The position numbers and the translations under genes were made by a program. Below the pieces are notes generated by a model that worked only from the letters and a program-made list of their open reading frames with translations, was not told the origin of the DNA and ran no database searches. From contig NC_017384.1 of NCBI RefSeq assembly GCF_000223375.1, positions 1,986,501 through 2,050,500 of the forward strand: a DNA stretch of 64,000 bases, written 5' to 3'. The DNA is from Ketogulonicigenium vulgare WSH-001 (GTDB taxonomy: Bacteria > Pseudomonadota > Alphaproteobacteria > Rhodobacterales > Rhodobacteraceae). Below are positions 25,400-34,083 of this stretch, in pieces; the stretch's first letter is position 1, and every line of letters begins with the position of its first letter.

Positions 25400-26112
25400 T
25401 CGATTGGCTGGCAGGATTTAACCTCAGCGCGGCGGAACTGGCCGCGCTGAAACTGTCGGTGCAGGTGTCTCTGGTGGCCTGCCTGTGCAGCCTGCCGCTG
25501 GGGATTTTCATCGCCTATGCGCTGGCCCGCTGGCGCTTTCCGGGGCGCGAGGTGCTGAACGGCCTTGTCCATCTGCCGCTGATCCTGCCGCCCGTCGTTA
25601 CGGGCTATCTGCTGCTGCAAACATTTGGCCGCCGCGCGCCTTTGGGTGCATTTTTGGAACAGACCCTTGGCCTGACATTTTCCTTTCGCTGGACGGGCGC
25701 GGCGCTGGCGGCGGCGATCATGGCATTCCCGCTGATGGTACGCGCCATCCGCCTGTCGTTCGAGGCGGCTGACCCCAAACTGGAACAGGCCGCATCCACC
25801 CTTGGTGCGGGACGGCTGGCGGTGTTTTTTACCGTGACCCTGCCCCTTGCCCTGCCCGGCATTCTGACCGGCACGATCCTGAGCTTTGCCAAAGCGATGG
25901 GCGAGTTTGGCGCAACGATCACCTTTGTGTCCAACATCCCCGGTCAAACGCAGACACTGCCCTCGGCCATTTACGCCTTTTTGCAAAGCCCGACCGGGGG
26001 TGATGCAGCAATGCGGCTAGTGGTGATCTCGATCATCATCTCGCTATCTGCGGTGCTGGTCTCCGAGATTTTGGCGCGGCGCATCAGCCGCATGATCGGG
26101 CAAAGCGCATGA
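25396..26112 (+). CDS. modB: Molybdate ABC transporter permease ModB
   Basis: 238-residue permease with about five to six transmembrane helices. The EAA cytoplasmic loop is visible as LEQAASTLGAGRLAVFFTVT, preceded by AFPLMVRAIRLSFEA and followed by AKAMGEFGATITFVSNIPGQT, the characteristic ModB stretch. It forms the homodimeric channel for molybdate. It overlaps modA and modC by ATGA tetranucleotides at both ends. Confidence 0.95.
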   Translation: MIDWLAGFNLSAAELAALKLSVQVSLVACLCSLPLGIFIAYALARWRFPGREVLNGLVHLPLILPPVVTGYLLLQTFGRRAPLGAFLEQTLGLTFSFRWTGAALAAAIMAFPLMVRAIRLSFEAADPKLEQAASTLGAGRLAVFFTVTLPLALPGILTGTILSFAKAMGEFGATITFVSNIPGQTQTLPSAIYAFLQSPTGGDAAMRLVVISIIISLSAVLVSEILARRISRMIGQSA

Positions 26113-27176
26113 TTGATGTTTCGCTGCGCCATGACTTTGGCGGCTTCAAACTGGACCTGGATTTTCGCACCGGCGCGGGTGTCACCGCGCTGTTTGGACG
26201 CTCTGGCGCCGGTAAAACCAGTATTATCAACGCGGTCGCCGGGCTGATGCACCCGCAGTCCGGGCGGATCGCAATTGGGGATGCCGTGCTGTTCGACAGT
26301 GCCAAGGGCATCTTTTTGCCACCGCCGCGCCGCCGGATCGGCTATGTTTTTCAAGAGGGGCGGCTGTTTCCCCATATGAATGTGCGCCGCAACCTGACCT
26401 ATGGCGCGCGCTTTGCGCCCAAGGCGGCGGGGCCAGATTTTGACGAAGTGGTGGCGCTGCTGGGGATCGACCATCTGCTGGATCGCCCCCCATCCGCGCT
26501 ATCGGGAGGCGAAAAGCAGCGTGTCGCCATTGGCCGCGCACTGCTGTCGCGCCCGCATCTGCTGTTGATGGACGAGCCTCTTGCGGCATTGGACGAAGCG
26601 CGCAAGGCCGAACTGTTGCCCTATCTGGAACGCCTGCGCCGCGATAGCCGCGTGCCGATTCTGTATGTCAGCCATTCGGTGCCGGAAATCCTGCGGCTGG
26701 CGCAGGATCTTGTGCTGGTCGATCAGGGCCGCGTGGTGGCCGCTGGCCCCTTGGCCGATGTGATGTCCAGCCCGGAAAGCGTCAAGGCCCTTGGCCCCCG
26801 CGCGATCGGTGCGGTGATCAGCGCCCGTATCGCCGCGCATGAGCCGGGCGAAGTGACACGCATGACCACGCCTGCGGGTGATATTCTGGTGCCACGCCTG
26901 CAAGGCGCGCCCGGCGAGACGCGCCAGATCCGTATTGCCGCGCAAGATGTGATGATCGCGCTTGAGCGCCCGCAAGGGCTGTCGGCGCTGAATATCCTGC
27001 CTGCGGTGATCCGCGACCTGCAGCCCGATGATGCGGGCGGTGTGCTGATCGGCCTGCAATTGGGTGAGGTGCGGGCGCTGGCGCGGGTCACGCAACGCTC
27101 GCGCATGGCGCTGGGGTTGCAGCCGGGGCTGGGATGCCATGCGGTACTGAAATCGGTGGCTGTCAGTCTGGGCTGA
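26109..27176 (+). CDS. modC: Molybdate ABC transporter ATP-binding protein ModC
   Basis: 355-residue ATPase. Walker A FGRSGAGKTSIINAV, Q-loop GYVFQEGRLFPHMNV, signature LSGGEKQRVAIGRALLS, Walker B LLLMDEPLAALD and His in LYVSHSVPEI. A C-terminal Mop/TOBE domain (about residues 290-350, LSALNILPAVI ... GVLIGLQLGEVRALARVT) can bind oxyanion and provide trans-inhibition. Thus regulation by molybdate could act on ModC activity even though the local ModE lacks a Mop domain. Its stop is immediately followed by the convergent amidohydrolase stop. Confidence 0.95.
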   Translation: MIDVSLRHDFGGFKLDLDFRTGAGVTALFGRSGAGKTSIINAVAGLMHPQSGRIAIGDAVLFDSAKGIFLPPPRRRIGYVFQEGRLFPHMNVRRNLTYGARFAPKAAGPDFDEVVALLGIDHLLDRPPSALSGGEKQRVAIGRALLSRPHLLLMDEPLAALDEARKAELLPYLERLRRDSRVPILYVSHSVPEILRLAQDLVLVDQGRVVAAGPLADVMSSPESVKALGPRAIGAVISARIAAHEPGEVTRMTTPAGDILVPRLQGAPGETRQIRIAAQDVMIALERPQGLSALNILPAVIRDLQPDDAGGVLIGLQLGEVRALARVTQRSRMALGLQPGLGCHAVLKSVAVSLG

Positions 27177-28031
27177 CTATTCGGCGGCGATGCGGGCGTG
27201 ATCGGTGCCGATCAACTGTGCCATCACGCGTGTCAGCCGCGCTTGCAGGGGCGCGAAGCCGCCGTGCGGCACAACCTGCGCCTCATCCAGATAGAGCGCG
27301 CGGTTCACCTCGATCTGGATGGCGTGCCAGCCGTCGGCGGGGCGGCCATAGGTTTCGGTCACATAGGCGCCTGCGAATGGGTGATTGACCGCGACGCGGA
27401 ACCCTTGGGCGCGAAAGGCGGCAATGGTCTGGTTGCGCAGCGCGACATCCGCCGCGCGGCCGTGACGATCGCCCAGCACAATATTCGGGCCGCCCAGCCC
27501 CACCGCATCCGATGGCATCGAATGGCAATCAAACAGTATCGCCCGCCCATACTGGCGCTGCGCGGCCAGCATCTGGCCCGCCAATGCGGCGTGATAGGGC
27601 TGCCAGAGATGGCTGAGGCGCGCCGCGGCCTCGGCATAGGGGATCTTGCTGCTATAGATCGGCTTTCCCGGCCCCACCACACGCGGGATAACACCAAGGC
27701 CGCTGATGACGCGCAGATTGAGGCCCGCGACGCGGCGCGGCAGATCCGTGATCAAGGCGGGGTCCAGATCATGCGCCGCACGGTTCAAATCCAGATAGGC
27801 ACGCGGATAACGGGCAACCAGCAGCTTTGCCCCCAAGGCGGGGGCCGCGCCGAACAGCTGATCCACATAGGCATCTTCAGAGGCGCGAATCTGCAGCGGG
27901 TTCAGCCGCACCTGCGCCAGAAAATCGGGGGGATAATAGCGCCCACTATGGCCCGCCGCAAAGAGAACGGGCGAATCGCCGTGCGCAGGCAGATGCAGAT
28001 CATGGCCTTTGGGCAGGGGAGTTTGGTTCAT
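27177..28031 (-). CDS. N-formylglutamate amidohydrolase family protein
   Basis: 284-residue metallohydrolase (family PF05013, HutG-like), which hydrolyses N-formyl-glutamate or similar amides, often in histidine degradation. Seen: PVLFAAGHSGRYYP (metal His), LVARYPRAYLDLNRA, ILFDCHSMPSD (metal-binding DCHS), VLGDRHGRAAD, NHPFAGAYVTETYGRP and HAIQIEVNRALYLDE with the catalytic Glu. ATG 28031 has an AAGTGA-like site; ATG 28043 is the alternative. No other hut genes are nearby, so the physiological substrate is open. Confidence 0.85.
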   Translation of the reverse strand: MNQTPLPKGHDLHLPAHGDSPVLFAAGHSGRYYPPDFLAQVRLNPLQIRASEDAYVDQLFGAAPALGAKLLVARYPRAYLDLNRAAHDLDPALITDLPRRVAGLNLRVISGLGVIPRVVGPGKPIYSSKIPYAEAAARLSHLWQPYHAALAGQMLAAQRQYGRAILFDCHSMPSDAVGLGGPNIVLGDRHGRAADVALRNQTIAAFRAQGFRVAVNHPFAGAYVTETYGRPADGWHAIQIEVNRALYLDEAQVVPHGGFAPLQARLTRVMAQLIGTDHARIAAE

Positions 28032-28176
28032 TTCACTTTGCATGACGCAACGGCGCGCTCTGAAAACCAGCCTAATCACTTGGGGCGGGTGGTAAAAGCC
28101 CCTTGAACCCACCCCGAACACCTTTTATAGACCCGCTACACCGCAGCGGTGAACGCGAAAGCGACACAGCTGTAAG

Positions 28177-28251
<75 letters not shown>

Positions 28252-28333
28252 TGAAATTCACCGGCAACCCGCAAGGGCGGCCAAAATGCAACCCGAGGCG
28301 CAAACAGAGCGCCGAGATATGAGGAGAGACCAC

Positions 28334-28459
28334 ATGAAGGTCGCTAACTCGCTCCGCTCGCTCAAGCAGCGTCACCGCGATTGCCGTATCGTGCGCCGCA
28401 AAGGCCGCGTTTACGTTATCAACAAAACGCAGCGTCGCTTTAAAGCCCGTCAGGGCTGA
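28334..28459 (+). CDS. rpmJ: 50S ribosomal protein L36
   Basis: 41 codons encoding a highly basic protein ([20 protein letters not shown], then [20 protein letters not shown] and a final G). This is the zinc-free (C-minus) form of L36 common in alphaproteobacteria: one Cys instead of the C-x2-C-x12-C-x4-H zinc ribbon. Strong Shine-Dalgarno GAGGAG at 28321-28326. It sits between tRNA-Val and its own terminator at 28499-28530. Confidence 0.95.
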   Translation: MKVANSLRSLKQRHRDCRIVRRKGRVYVINKTQRRFKARQG

Positions 28460-28498
28460 TTTCAGCGAAGCACTGACCCCGGTCAGATAGAAGTTAAG

Positions 28499-28530
28499 AA
28501 ACCCGCGCATCACCCGATGCGCGGGTTTTT
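28499..28530 (+). terminator. Rho-independent terminator after rpmJ
   Basis: Stem ACCCGCGCATC (28501-28511) / GATGCGCGGGT (28516-28526), 4-nt loop ACCC, followed by TTTTT. Perfect 11-bp stem. Confidence 0.93.
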
Positions 28531-28613
28531 ACTGATTGGTCATCATTCGCTTGCACGAAGCTGTGAAAGACCGCAATTATGCCGCCATTGCACACCCTCG
28601 CACGGAGGAAGGA

Positions 28614-29897
28614 ATGCGCAGCATGACACTGAAAACGGGATTGAAACGGGTCGGCCTAGGGGCTGCACTCGCGATGGGCACGGCGCTGCCGGCCATGGCG
28701 CAAGACGCGATCTGCGGCACGATGGGCGCGGGTGGCACGTGGATCGGCGGCGCGGCCGACACCTCGGATCTTAACACACTCACCGACCCCTTTGACCAAA
28801 TGTCCCTGATCATGTCGGGCGGACGGCATGTGTCCTATTTTACCGTCAGCGCACAGACCGATGTTCGCCTCGAGGCGGAATCCTCGGACGGGGGCGACCC
28901 GCTGGTCGAGGTCTACGACGAAGCCGGGAATTTCGTGAATTCGGATGACGATTCGGGTGGCAACCTGTCGGCGCGTCTGGAAACCAGCCTTGCGCCCGGC
29001 ACCTATTGCATGATCGCGCGCACCTTTGACGGATCGGGCACCACGGCCTACCTGCGTCTGGGCCGCGATGACACGCCAGCGCTGACCGCAGGTATGAACC
29101 CCGACACCTGGAGCGATCCTGATTCTGGCTATACCGATCCTTGGGCCACCAGCGGCACCTGCGAATTCGCCACCGCCGAGCGTCCCTTTGGCGAGGCTGC
29201 GATTGATTTCAGCACCGGGCCGGTGACGATTTCCGCCGTGCCGAACAATTCGCCCTATCTGGGCTTTACCCTGGCCGAGCCGACCGCCCTGACCGTCACC
29301 GCGGCAAATCCCAGCGCCGATCCGATCATTGCGGTCTATGACGGCAATAACACCTGGTTGGCCGAGAATGACGATTTCGATGGGCTGAACTCGCGCATCG
29401 ACTTTATGAACACGCTGCCAGCCGGCAATTACTGCATCAACCTGCGGGCCTATAATGATGGCTCGCTGCCGGTTGATGTCGCACTGAGCACCTATGACCC
29501 TGCCGCTGCAATGCGCGGCATGATCGACCGCGCCGAGGCCAGCCCGCCGCTGGATGGCAGCCATCCGGTGACCGATCTGGGCGCCCTGCCCGCGCGCCAC
29601 CGTGCGGATATCCAAGCAACGGGTGCGGCCGCAACCTGGTTCTCGTTCGAGGTGACAGATACCGGCGTTGTCGCGATCGAGGCTGTCGCCAATGGCGCGG
29701 CTGATCCGGTTCTGGTGCTGTTCGACGATTTCGGTCGCGAAGTGGCCTTTGCCGATGACAGCAACGGCTCGCTTGACCCGATCATGCTGTCGCGCGTCAG
29801 CCCCGGCACCTATGTGCTGGCGCTGAAACTGTATAGCACCGATTCGCGCGCGCTGGTGCGGATGTCGTTTGAAAGCTTCACGCCCGCCGGTCGCTAA
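28614..29897 (+). CDS. Secreted PPC-repeat (DVUA0089-like) protein
   Basis: 427-residue exported protein; signal peptide ends PAMAQ. The mature part contains three similar beta-rich modules with the bacterial pre-peptidase C-terminal (PPC) pattern: DPLVEVYDEAGNFVNSDDDS (near residue 94), DPIIAVYDGNNTWLAENDDF (near 235) and DPVLVLFDDFGREVAFADDS (near 362). Each is followed by a ...L.PGTY/NYC strand (APGTYCMIAR, PAGNYCINLR, SPGTYVLALK). No catalytic domain is visible, so it is probably a periplasmic or surface binding/structural protein. The Asp-rich loops could bind Ca (inference). ATG 28614 has a strong GGAGG; the frame upstream to 28536 is not needed. Confidence 0.7.
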   Translation: MRSMTLKTGLKRVGLGAALAMGTALPAMAQDAICGTMGAGGTWIGGAADTSDLNTLTDPFDQMSLIMSGGRHVSYFTVSAQTDVRLEAESSDGGDPLVEVYDEAGNFVNSDDDSGGNLSARLETSLAPGTYCMIARTFDGSGTTAYLRLGRDDTPALTAGMNPDTWSDPDSGYTDPWATSGTCEFATAERPFGEAAIDFSTGPVTISAVPNNSPYLGFTLAEPTALTVTAANPSADPIIAVYDGNNTWLAENDDFDGLNSRIDFMNTLPAGNYCINLRAYNDGSLPVDVALSTYDPAAAMRGMIDRAEASPPLDGSHPVTDLGALPARHRADIQATGAAATWFSFEVTDTGVVAIEAVANGAADPVLVLFDDFGREVAFADDSNGSLDPIMLSRVSPGTYVLALKLYSTDSRALVRMSFESFTPAGR

Positions 29898-29917
29898 GAC
29901 GGGGCAACGGCTGTAGA

Positions 29918-29946
29918 GGGCGGGCCGATCTGGCCCGCCCCTTTTT
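29918..29946 (+). terminator. Rho-independent terminator after PPC-repeat gene
   Basis: Stem GGGCGGGCC (29918-29926) / GGCCCGCCC (29932-29940), loop GATCT, then C and five T residues. Its right arm and T-tract are part of a tandem duplication (29934-29967). Confidence 0.9.
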
Positions 29947-29967
29947 ATTGCCCGCCCCTTTTTATTG
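29934..29967. repeat. 17-bp tandem duplication of terminator arm and T-tract
   Basis: CCCGCCCCTTTTTATTG occurs twice head to tail at 29934-29950 and 29951-29967. The second copy can also pair with the left terminator arm. It contains the stop codon (29962-29964) and last Gln codon of the opposing minus-strand gene. Confidence 0.95.
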
Positions 29968-31644
29968 GCCGACACCCGGGATCAATGTGTCCGCCAGCAG
30001 ACGCACCAACACCTGCTGATCCAGATACCCGGTCACCGGCAAGCCCCGCGCCTCTTGATAACGGCGAAGCGCGGCGCGGGTTTCATCATCGAATACCCCA
30101 TCGACGGTTCCCGGATTGAACCCCAGCGCATTCAGGCGATCCTCGACCACGCGGCCGGTCATGGCGTTGATGTTCAGCGCCGCCTCGGCACTGGCTGCGG
30201 CGTCGTCAGCGGGTGGCACAGTGGGCGGCGCGTCGGGCGTTGGTGCTGTGCCCGCGGTGATACGGGCGCGCGCCTCGGGTGCGAATCGGCCCTGCGGATA
30301 GACCTGCAGATAATCCTGATAGGCGGCGGGAGTATTGGCGGCCTCGGCCGCGGCCCAAGCGGATGTCTCGCGCGCGGTGGCGGCAGCTTGGATTTCGGCA
30401 TCGATCGCAGCCAGCCGTTCGGTGGCGATCGCAGCATAGGCCCCGGTCGGGTAGCGCTCGAGGTAAGCGCGCAGGCCCGGCGCGTCGCCCTGTGCGCCGA
30501 TCTCGCGCCAGAAATCCTGATCCGCCAGCGCGGCGGCCTGCGCCTGACGGGCGGCCTCGGCCTCGGCCTCGGCGGTGCGGCGGGCGGCCTGCGCCTCAAG
30601 CCGGGTCAACTGGGCGCTGGCAACATAGCCGGTGGGCGGGAAGTCATTCCCGCGCTGCCACGCCGAAATCGCGGCGCGTGTGCCCGCGCCAAAGATGCCA
30701 TCGACGCCGCGCGGATCAAAGCCCAAGCGTTGCAGGTTCTGCTGGATGGTGCGGCGCTGCGCGGCGGTCAGGTTCATCGCCTCCTCGATCATCCGATCGG
30801 CGCGATTGGGCTCGGCCACGATGGCGGCAATCGCCTCCTCGGCCAGCGCGGCATAGATGCCCATCGGATAGCGGGCGAGATAATTGCGATAGGCCTCGAC
30901 CGAATCAAGGGCCTGCGCGCCTTGCCACAGCGCCTCCTCGGCGGCGGTTTGTTCGGCGGTCGGCTGCGGGGGGCCAGCCGGCACCGCCTCAAGCGGCATC
31001 AGGACAAAGCCGCTGCGGGGGACAAAACCCTGCCAGCCAAGGCCGCCGCGCCGGTTCGCCAGTTGCAGCAGATCACCGCCGGGCTGGGTCAAATCCTCGG
31101 TCGCAAAGCCCGCAACGGCAGAGGGATCGCCCGTCACGACGCTGACGCCTTGCGGGATATCCAGCGCGCCGATGCCTTCATACAGATAGGGATCAATCGC
31201 GCCGCCCTGCGCCTCGGGCGCCAGCACCAGCAGCGCGCGGCCCTGACGGGCGGCCATCACCTCAAGCAGGCTTTCCAGCGATAGCGCGGTATCGCCAAGG
31301 CCGAGCAGCGAGGGGGTGCCCGCCTCGGCTGTCAGGAACCAGGTGCGGCTGCCATCGGTGACAAAGCGGCCCGACAGAACCGCGACGATGCGCTCGGATT
31401 CCGGGATCGTGTCCAGCCAGGTCTGAACGGCGGTCAGGGTTGGTTCAGCCCGCCCATTGGGCAGCACGGCGACGCGAAAACCCAGCGCCGTCAGCCCGTC
31501 ATTGGCATTTGCCACATCCGCCCCGCGGGCGACACGGCCCAGCGTCTCGTATCGTTCCACCCCCAGCAGCAGCGCGGCATCATTGGCCAACGCGGCACCG
31601 GGCAGTAACATCGTGGCAAGGGCGAGGTAGATTTTATGGCGCAT
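29962..31644 (-). CDS. Caspase-like (apparently inactive) protein with two peptidoglycan-binding domains
   Basis: 560-residue exported protein (signal peptide ends GAALAND). Residues about 23-225 resemble a caspase/metacaspase p20 fold (AALLLGVERYETLGRVARGA, ADVANANDGLTALGFRVAVL). Where the catalytic His-Gly and Cys are expected, the sequence reads VLSGRFVTDG and LLVLAPEAQ, so the dyad seems lost. Two PG_binding_1 domains follow: QRRTIQQNLQRLGFDPRGVD (about 300-355) and VEDRLNALGFNPGTVDGVFD (about 500-553). They are separated by Ala/Glu-rich helices with YL..YP.G.YA repeats (YRNYLARYPMGIYAAL, LRAYLERYPTGAYAAI, YQDYLQVYPQGRFAPE). Likely a periplasmic cell-wall-associated scaffold. Good Shine-Dalgarno GGAGA. 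Confidence 0.75.
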   Translation of the reverse strand: MRHKIYLALATMLLPGAALANDAALLLGVERYETLGRVARGADVANANDGLTALGFRVAVLPNGRAEPTLTAVQTWLDTIPESERIVAVLSGRFVTDGSRTWFLTAEAGTPSLLGLGDTALSLESLLEVMAARQGRALLVLAPEAQGGAIDPYLYEGIGALDIPQGVSVVTGDPSAVAGFATEDLTQPGGDLLQLANRRGGLGWQGFVPRSGFVLMPLEAVPAGPPQPTAEQTAAEEALWQGAQALDSVEAYRNYLARYPMGIYAALAEEAIAAIVAEPNRADRMIEEAMNLTAAQRRTIQQNLQRLGFDPRGVDGIFGAGTRAAISAWQRGNDFPPTGYVASAQLTRLEAQAARRTAEAEAEAARQAQAAALADQDFWREIGAQGDAPGLRAYLERYPTGAYAAIATERLAAIDAEIQAAATARETSAWAAAEAANTPAAYQDYLQVYPQGRFAPEARARITAGTAPTPDAPPTVPPADDAAASAEAALNINAMTGRVVEDRLNALGFNPGTVDGVFDDETRAALRRYQEARGLPVTGYLDQQVLVRLLADTLIPGVGQ

Positions 31645-31721
31645 CTGATATCTCCTTGCTTTCCCAACGCGAAACCCGCGCCTTGGTTCAGGATAAATGA
31701 AATTTTCCGCGCCGCGAATGC

Positions 31722-31747
31722 AAAAGGGCGGCCCATAGGCCGCCCTT
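31722..31747 (-). terminator. Rho-independent terminator after DUF481 gene
   Basis: Stem AAGGGCGGCC (31724-31733) / GGCCGCCCTT (31738-31747), 4-nt loop; on the minus strand the stem runs into TTTT (aaaa 31722-31725). Confidence 0.9.
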
Positions 31748-31770
31748 CCATTCCTTGCCGATGGCAGGGA

Positions 31771-32592
31771 TTAGAACGAATACACCACGGACAGGCCGTA
31801 AGTGTTGTCGGTGCTGCTGTAACCGGGCAGCGGATCGGTGTGGTATTGCGTAAAGATCGAGCCACGCAGCGCCAGCGAGTCAGTCATGCTGACGGTCAGA
31901 CCCAGATCGTTGGTGATATAGGTGTCGCTTTCCGACCAGATGACATCCGTATCGTTGGTGAACGCCAGGGTCTCGCTCAGACGGTAGTAGTAGTCGGACG
32001 AGATGCTGACAGCCACTTCTTCGATGCTGCTGCCGTCTTCGACGTCAGCCCAGCGGAAGCCGGGGCCAGCGGCGATCGACCATTGAATAGCCGGATCGTT
32101 GAAGATGCGATAACCCAGACCGGCACCCACAAAGGTGTCCTTGGTGTAGGAGCCGAACTTGTCGTCGATATAGATGCCTTTACCGTAGGCATAGATGCTC
32201 GACGACAGCTCGCGGGTGTAGTCATAGCTCAGCATCAGGCGATTGGTTTCAGCCGCGTCGGAATCTTCCGAATAAGCGTAGCTCAGCGCGACGGCATGGC
32301 CGTTGATACCGTCGAAGTAGCCAAAGTTACCACCGACACCGACATCGGTCGATTCGCTGTTACCGGTGGCGACATTGGCGCGTGCCGCCAGCGAGCCGGT
32401 AAAGCCCAAAGCGCGACCTTCGTTGCCAAAGGCGTCGACGTCGCGGTCAAAGTCATCAGCAATGTCGTCGCGCAGATCTTCGATCGTGTCGTCGATACGG
32501 TCTTGGTTTGCAAAGGCGCTGGTTTGGGCCTGCGCACCGGCTGCGGTCACGGCCGCGATTGCTGCGATGACAAAGATATTGCGAGTTTGCAT
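31771..32592 (-). CDS. DUF481 family outer-membrane beta-barrel protein
   Basis: 273-residue protein with signal peptide ending GAQAQ. After a short Asp-rich helical region (RIDDTIEDLRDDIADDFDRD), alternating aromatic/polar beta strands fill the rest: FTGSLAARANVATGNSES, LSYDYTRELSSSIYAYGKG, FVGAGLGYRIF, YRLSETLAFTNDTDVIWSES. The C-terminal strand ends in Phe (YGLSVVYSF), the recognition signal for BAM-mediated insertion. The pattern matches DUF481 (YdiY-like, salt-stress-induced OMP). Strong Shine-Dalgarno GGAGGG and own terminator; monocistronic. Function beyond the barrel fold unknown. Confidence 0.85.
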   Translation of the reverse strand: MQTRNIFVIAAIAAVTAAGAQAQTSAFANQDRIDDTIEDLRDDIADDFDRDVDAFGNEGRALGFTGSLAARANVATGNSESTDVGVGGNFGYFDGINGHAVALSYAYSEDSDAAETNRLMLSYDYTRELSSSIYAYGKGIYIDDKFGSYTKDTFVGAGLGYRIFNDPAIQWSIAAGPGFRWADVEDGSSIEEVAVSISSDYYYRLSETLAFTNDTDVIWSESDTYITNDLGLTVSMTDSLALRGSIFTQYHTDPLPGYSSTDNTYGLSVVYSF

Positions 32593-32833
32593 GGCATCCC
32601 TCCATTTGAATAAAGCCGCAGTGTTGCTGCGTTGTTATTCACTTAAACCCTTGGGCCGAAGGTAAAACCCATGCTGCGGGCGCAGGCGGCACAGGGCGGA
32701 GTTTCCGCCACATCGGCCAAAATCCGCGAATTGTAACGGATTGATAACAAAGGATAACCGCTTTCGGCGTTTTCACGCTGCCCAAAAAATGACAGGGCAG
32801 CGGTTGAAATTGCCGCTAAAAAATCCAAGCGCG

Positions 32834-33577
32834 TTAACGAATAAGCCGCATCCATAGCCAATCGGGCAGGAACCGCGCCAGCCGGATCGACCATGACATG
32901 GCCAGCGGAAAGCCCCGCCGGAAGGTGTCGGTGTTCATATGTTCAAACATCTCGCGCGCGGCCTGCTCGGCCGAAAGGCGCAGCGGCATGGCAAGGCCGG
33001 TCTCGCGCGTCATCTGCGTATCGACAAAGCCGGGATTGACGACTTGTACCAGAATTCCAGTATCTTGCAGCTCGGCGCGCAGGCCTTCGGCCATCTGCAT
33101 GACCCCGCCTTTGGAGGCCCCATAAACCGCCATACCCGGCAGGCCGCGATAGGCGGCGAGCGAGGCAACCAGCATGATATGCCCGGTGCCACGCGCACAC
33201 ATTTGCGGCAGCACGGCGCTGATCACGCGCACGGCGCCGGTGAAATTGGTATCGGCCATGACCTCGGCCGCCTCGAAAGACCAGCCGGCGCTGCCGCCTG
33301 CGGCGCGCATCAGCGACATGACGCCCGACATAAAGATGACGCCATCAACCTGCCCCGCAGCCTCGGCCGCGGCTTTGACGGCGGCACTGTCGCGCACATC
33401 CATCGGCAGCACACGGGCGCGGCCGGGCAGAGTTGCGGCCAGTTCTTCAAGTCGCTCGGCATTGCGGGCCGACAGGATCACCTCGGCCCCCGCGCGGCTG
33501 ACCAATGTCGCCAACTCGCGCCCAATTCCCTCGCTGGCACCGATCAGCCAATAGGTGCGGCCTTGCCAGTCTCGCAT
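32834..33577 (-). CDS. SDR-family NAD(P)-dependent oxidoreductase
   Basis: 247-residue classical short-chain dehydrogenase. Cofactor motif GASEGIGR (residues 13-20), the NAG-like strand FMSGV, catalytic Ser139 in LVASLAAYRG, and Tyr152/Lys156 in YGASK, followed by NPGFVDTQMT. A hydrophobic, basic C-terminus (FPLAMSWSIRLARFLPDWLW) may associate with membrane. Substrate unknown. It lies 13 bp downstream of a small secreted-protein gene on the same strand, so they may be co-transcribed. Confidence 0.88.
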   Translation of the reverse strand: MRDWQGRTYWLIGASEGIGRELATLVSRAGAEVILSARNAERLEELAATLPGRARVLPMDVRDSAAVKAAAEAAGQVDGVIFMSGVMSLMRAAGGSAGWSFEAAEVMADTNFTGAVRVISAVLPQMCARGTGHIMLVASLAAYRGLPGMAVYGASKGGVMQMAEGLRAELQDTGILVQVVNPGFVDTQMTRETGLAMPLRLSAEQAAREMFEHMNTDTFRRGFPLAMSWSIRLARFLPDWLWMRLIR

Positions 33578-33590
33578 CTAGAAATCCCCC

Positions 33591-34016
33591 TTAGCGATTG
33601 GGACCATTGCCTTGCGTATCCCACGCAAGCACAGATTGCACACCGCCCGCGTCAATCACGCCATGGCCGCCCATCCCCAGATAGAAGGTGCGCCCATAAA
33701 GACCCGAGACCACGGTTGTCAGCCCGTCTACGCTGACCGCGCCGATGGCGCTGCCACTGCAGACCGCTGCGCCATCTTGGCAAGGCACCAGCGTATAGGT
33801 CTGGACCGCGCCATTCGCACCCGGCGCGATCACTGAAATCGGACCATGTTTGAACGGCCATTCATAGGATGAAATCGCCAGCGGGCTGAGCCAGTCCAGA
33901 TAAGCGCCGCCGTAAGTGCCGTAATCACCGCCCTGCTGCGCGCCCGCTGCACTTGCAACTGCAACACTGGCGATCACGCCCGCGCATGCGATTTTCAGCA
34001 TCTGCCCGATACCCAT
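33591..34016 (-). CDS. Small secreted protein of unknown function
   Basis: 141 residues beginning with a signal peptide (MLKIACAGVIASVAVASAAGAQ; Met6 at about 34001 may be the true start). The mature part is about 110 residues, Gly/Tyr-rich early (QQGGDYGTYGGAYLDWLSPL), with two Cys (VPCQDGAAVC) that could form a disulfide and a beta-rich remainder (GLYGRTFYLGMGGHGVIDAG). I do not recognise a family. It is followed by the SDR gene after 13 bp and preceded by mutL on the same strand with a 67-bp gap. Confidence 0.6.
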   Translation of the reverse strand: MGIGQMLKIACAGVIASVAVASAAGAQQGGDYGTYGGAYLDWLSPLAISSYEWPFKHGPISVIAPGANGAVQTYTLVPCQDGAAVCSGSAIGAVSVDGLTTVVSGLYGRTFYLGMGGHGVIDAGGVQSVLAWDTQGNGPNR

Positions 34017-34083
34017 GTTCCCGATCCCTATCTGCGGTTTAAATGCACGCTAACGCCCATCTAGCGGCAGGGCAACCGGCTAG

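Noticed and set aside
28334..28459. Loss of the zinc ribbon in L36 as an anomaly
   Set aside because: The zinc-free form of L36 is common in alphaproteobacteria.
32777..32801. Hairpin GCTGCCC ... GGGCAGC upstream of the DUF481 gene as a terminator
   Set aside because: No T-tract follows on either strand; the A/T run is in the loop.
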